From Cardiocondyla obscurior (lineage: Eukaryota; Arthropoda; Insecta; Hymenoptera; Formicidae): a stretch of 64,000 nucleotides of DNA. A program made the translations under genes and the position numbers. The notes under the pieces were generated by a model. That model ran no database searches and was not told the origin of the DNA. It worked only from the letters and a program-made list of their open reading frames with translations. Below, piece after piece: positions 61,175-64,000 of the stretch (its first letter is position 1; each line of letters begins with the position of its first letter). The DNA lies in contig NC_091873.1 of the NCBI RefSeq assembly GCF_019399895.1, forward strand, positions 372,001 through 436,000, written 5' to 3'.

Positions 61175-62418
61175 TAACTGTCAAGCTCGACATACGACAA
61201 TAACAACAGTGAACTTAAAAATCGAGAGATAATTGCAAAGAAAATTGCTCAAACGAGCGATTCGATTCGCAAAAAGTATCATGCTATGAAGACGGGAAAA
61301 ATGGAAGAAGATATCGCGTTGGAGCGACATTTTAAACCCATCGTTGAGCCTCTTAAACAGATTGTAGAAAACACCGTTGAAAACAACGAAGTTGAATCAG
61401 CCATATCAAAGAACGAATCGTATTTTCCGGAAAAAAAGATGTGTTAACGCCAAAACAAAAACGATTAATTACAACATCTTCAATATCATTACCTGAAGAA
61501 AAAGAAGAAAGTAGATCGACACCAAAACGGAATCGATTAATAAATACATCGTTGATATCTTTATTGGGAGAAGAAAAAGATGAAAGTAGATTGACGCCAA
61601 AACGAAAACGATCAAATGCAACGTCACCGATAACAGCATCAACTCCAATTAAATCAGCGTTAAAACGATCACACACCATACCGTCCACATTAAACGAGAC
61701 GCCTAAGTTCGTGCAACAACGAAATTTTTTATCAAGGGAACGTTCACACTCACATTCCATTGAAGACGTTTTCGATACCGCAGACGAACCGCTGGTAACA
61801 TCTATTCGACAAAAGTTGCAAACATCAGAAGGTTGGAAGACTCTTCAAACTCATTATGGACCGTTGGGGCAAAAGTATCTAGGCGCTGTTTTAAGCGGAA
61901 AAAAATCTATTAACATCGATAGCGTTTACGGAGTTTATTTCAACGACAATGGAACGATGACTGGCAACAAGCGTGTTGATTTAGATAAAAATGATAATAT
62001 ATTGATAGATGGTAAAAAGTATCTTGGAACAGTGGGACTTTACGAATTGATTTTTATGAGATTTCCCGATGAGAGCAGTTATACTGATACCGATAAAAAA
62101 AATTATAAAAGTATACTCATGGCAACGAATGCACATAAACGTGACTACAATTCTCAAAATCAAGTAAAGAGTAACAAGGGTCACAAATATAAGAATATAA
62201 TCGCTCCTGTGCTGAGTAAAAAAATTGGACAAGGTATACCATACGCTGTAACATTAAACAATAATAAAATCGATTATGTTTATTGGGATGATCCAAACGA
62301 GCTCGTAAATCGTCTTCGATTGCTCGAAGCCTCACGTTACGCGGGTCATAACGCTCACGACAATGAGATTTTATCAATTATTGAGGAACTTTGCGAAGTG
62401 GGGCTTATTATAAATTGA
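61175..62418 (+). pseudogene. Polinton DUF8207-like protein, one frameshift
   Basis: The first frame (about 61175-61440) reads ELKNREIIAKKIAQTSDSIR and MEEDIALERHFKPIVEPLKQ. After an A7 run at about 61431-61437 it continues in another frame to 62418. That part has three degenerate copies of a Lys/Pro-rich repeat (TPKQKRLITTSSISLP, TPKRNRLINTSLISL, TPKRKRSNATSPITAS) and the domain with KYLGAVLSGKKSINIDSVYG and YLGTVGLYELIFMRFPDESS. I recall similar ant proteins annotated as DUF8207. It may be a structural or DNA-binding protein. The frameshift sits in the homopolymer and could be recent. Confidence 0.6.
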
Positions 62419-62453
62419 AGTATGCATACACAATTTAATTATTTGATATCGAA

Positions 62454-62657
62454 ATGCCGATTAACAAGTTTGGAACATTGCTTAAAGATGGTAGAGGAAG
62501 TAATACTAATCAACATTATCGATATGATGCGTTAGTTAGAAATTACGTGCACGATAACGCTCTCTGTGTAACATCCACCGATTACGACGCGCGATCACGC
62601 AAAATTAAGCATGTAGCTGAACCTTTGGACGATGATGACGCTGTCAACAAACAATAT
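62454..62657 (+). pseudogene. Polinton tail-fibre-like protein, N-terminal part
   Basis: Starts MPINKFGTLLKDGRGSNTNQ, then YVHDNALCVTSTDYDARSRK and AEPLDDDDAVNKQY. This is a small protein with a fibre-like segment (repeat of asparagine/aspartate turns) and a coiled coil that continues at 63482. The 819-bp solo LTR at 62658 interrupts it. Reading across the two pieces is in frame. Confidence 0.65.
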
Positions 62658-63476
62658 TGTGCACGATTCGGCGAAAAGGCACACTTTCGGTTTCTTTTGT
62701 GTGAGAAAACAGCTCAGCACTGAGCTCGGCACGGTGCTTTGACGTGAGGTTGACAATACAAAAAAAAAGCGAGAATTATAATTGTCACAATTAACGAAAG
62801 AGCAAAAAAATTATATTTACAAAAAAATGATACAGAAAACTATACAGTGTAGATATAAGGAATCACGAGAGCAAGGTCGGCGGTGGCAACGAACGGAAAT
62901 CTTCTGAGCTCGGCCTTCCCGACGGAAATCTTCGAGAGCGGTTGCTTTCCCGCCCGATCGTCGGAAATCTTGTCGCGAACGTCGGATATCTTGAACGCGA
63001 GCCGACAAATTGCGCGATCGCGACACCTTGCCCCGCGAATGCTCGTGTAACAAAAAAAAGAAAGAAGAGAAAAGAAAAATTGACAAGAAAAAAAAGAATG
63101 ATCGCGGAGGATTAAACGAGTGACGGAACGGTCCAATGCTCGCGGCCGAGAGAGAATATACGACGAGTGAACCGAACGGTGACAACGTGAGAACTTCTTT
63201 CTTACTAGTGTCGAAGTTCGAGCGAAACTGCCCACGTTTCGGCAGAATCGGCCCTTGATCGTCGGAAACATCGAGTATACAAACAAAACAGGTGGCTAGA
63301 TAACTAGTGAGAACCGGATTAATCCGACTTTAACGTATTGAACCTGTCGATGTAAACTAGAAGCGGTATGCGGCGACTGACAAAAATAACAGAGCATGAA
63401 CGAAGAACGCGGACGGATCGTGAATGCCGATGAAGTGTCAGCGAATTAAATATAAAATTTCACAGATGATGAAACA
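62658..63476. repeat. Solo LTR, 819 bp, TSD AATAT
   Basis: Starts TGTGCACGATTCGG and ends GATGATGAAACA. AATAT occurs at 62653-62657 and 63477-63481. The interior is non-coding. The Polinton protein is continuous when it is left out. Confidence 0.85.
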
Positions 63477-63481
63477 AATAT

Positions 63482-63667
63482 GTTCAACAAAATTTACAAA
63501 TTTTAAAGAATGGAATTGTGGAATTTAATAATAATGTTCAACAGAATGTGCAGAATTTAAAAGATCAATTAAATGAACTGAATAAAAAAATAGAAATACT
63601 ACAGAGTAGTCTACAGATTGTGGTAAACACGCTTCGCAATAAATTTATTCGCGGTGAACAGAATTAA
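63482..63667 (+). pseudogene. Polinton fibre-like protein, coiled-coil end
   Basis: Encodes the C-terminal coiled coil NLKDQLNELNKKIEILQSSL with heptad Leu/Ile spacing and ends with TAA at 63665-63667. A trimeric coiled coil would fit a fibre stalk. The gene stops about 175 bp before the integrase. Confidence 0.65.
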
Positions 63668-63785
63668 ACAACTGCCGCTGCCGCTGCCGCGCTGCCGCTG
63701 CCGCTGCCGCGCTGCCGCTGCCGCTGCCGTTGCCGTTGCCATTGCCATTGCCGTTGTTGTTACCGTTGCTGTTACCATTGCCGTT
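63668..63785. repeat. (GCTGCC)n-type microsatellite
   Basis: Imperfect hexamer array (CCGCTGCCGCTGCCG and later TTGCCATTGCC). Frames on both strands are open but compositional (Ala- or Asn/Gly-rich). Confidence 0.85.
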
Positions 63786-63844
63786 GCTATTAAAAAATGT
63801 CGAAGAAAAAAAGCTAAGAAAAACTACAATTGGTAAACGAATTG

Positions 63845-64000
63845 CATACATCAGCGAGAAGAAATTTTTCTCGAAGGCGTGTCATAGTGCGCGGGTATGA
63901 TGATTTGTGGCAAGCTGATGTAGTCGAGATGCGTCCATACACACGTGTCAACCGAGGTTACTACTACATATTCACCGTTATCGATGTGCTGAGCAAGCAT
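63845..64000 (+). CDS. Polinton integrase, N-terminal part, runs off the window
   Basis: Plus-strand frame reading ELHTSARRNFSRRRVIVRGY, then DDLWQADVVEMRPYTRVNRG and YYYIFTVIDVLSKH. LWQADVVEM holds the first catalytic Asp of the retroviral-type DDE integrase and TVIDVLSKH the conserved strand that follows. It is cut by the window end, so the other two catalytic acids are not visible. Integrase inserts the element DNA. The gene lies downstream of the fibre-like protein on the same strand, which is usual for Polintons. Confidence 0.8.

Larger units (their letters stand above)
49560..64000. mobile_element. Polinton/Maverick, right part beyond the window
   Basis: Gene set typical of Polintons: major capsid, minor capsid, PLA2-like/adenain-type protease, packaging ATPase, fibre-like protein, retroviral-type integrase. 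Capsid and protease genes are on the minus strand and the ATPase, DUF8207-like, fibre and integrase genes on the plus strand. Protein-primed PolB is not seen and may lie to the right. The left end (AG...CT TIR) was not located. Nested within it are a 5.85-kb gypsy (54949-60799) and two solo LTRs. Confidence 0.85.

Noticed and set aside
63645..63851. Ala-rich and Asn/Gly-rich frames next to the integrase
   Set aside because: Encoded by the GCTGCC microsatellite on either strand.

Overview
The window looks like repeat-dense, intergenic insect DNA, most likely from an ant or related hymenopteran. The basis is inference: short GT-AG introns, TATA/Inr promoters, Pao/BEL and Ty3-gypsy elements, a Helitron with a PIF1-type helicase, and a Polinton/Maverick whose small proteins resemble those I know from ant genomes. 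No rRNA, tRNA or CRISPR was recognised. Almost everything is mobile DNA, much of it nested, and several layers can be ordered in time from intact target-site duplications (TSDs).

Layout. 1-5.2 kb: minus-strand BEL/Pao remains (a gag fragment, then an LTR plus pol that interrupts it). 5.7-10.8 kb: a plus-strand gypsy gag-pol split by a 2.9-kb element with TGTTACGTC...GACGTAACA ends and a TCAC TSD. 9.6-18.9 kb: a near-perfect 4.6-kb inverted duplication (spacer about 145 bp) carrying two copies each of a C2H2 zinc-finger gene fragment, a small unknown gene and a longer unknown gene. 19.0-19.8 kb: two foldback elements. 19.8-23.6 kb: a cluster of an extended-Tudor protein (+), a spliced proline-rich protein (-) and a small CxxC protein (-), with tandem repeats upstream. 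23.8-33.6 kb: a minus-strand Helitron (C48-type protease, zinc/Lys-rich proteins, HUH Rep, PIF1 helicase, and a USP-like segment), broken by a solo LTR and a second TGTTACGTC element. 33.7-37.8 kb: minisatellites interrupted by a third TGTTACGTC element with the best open reading frame. 38-41.2 kb: decayed exons resembling the C-terminal part of soluble adenylate cyclase (ADCY10 type). 41.2-44.9 kb: a 3'-truncated gypsy (-). 45-49.2 kb: a solo LTR, an old reverse transcriptase, a MITE and a 43-bp minisatellite. 49.6-64 kb: a Polinton (capsid proteins, PLA2-protease, packaging ATPase, tail-fibre-like protein, integrase running off the end), invaded by a 5.85-kb gypsy element (which itself received a solo LTR) and by an 819-bp solo LTR.

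The most unusual material is the TGTTACGTC family. Three complete copies with 4-bp TSDs occur in 30 kb. Each has a TATA promoter, a non-coding first exon, an intron whose removal appears to create the ATG, and one proline-rich protein. The C-terminal block of that protein recurs in the independent spliced gene at 21.1-21.9 kb. No transposase or reverse transcriptase is visible in it. The Tudor/CxxC/proline-rich cluster, the Helitron protease and USP domains, and the palindrome are the other points I would check first.
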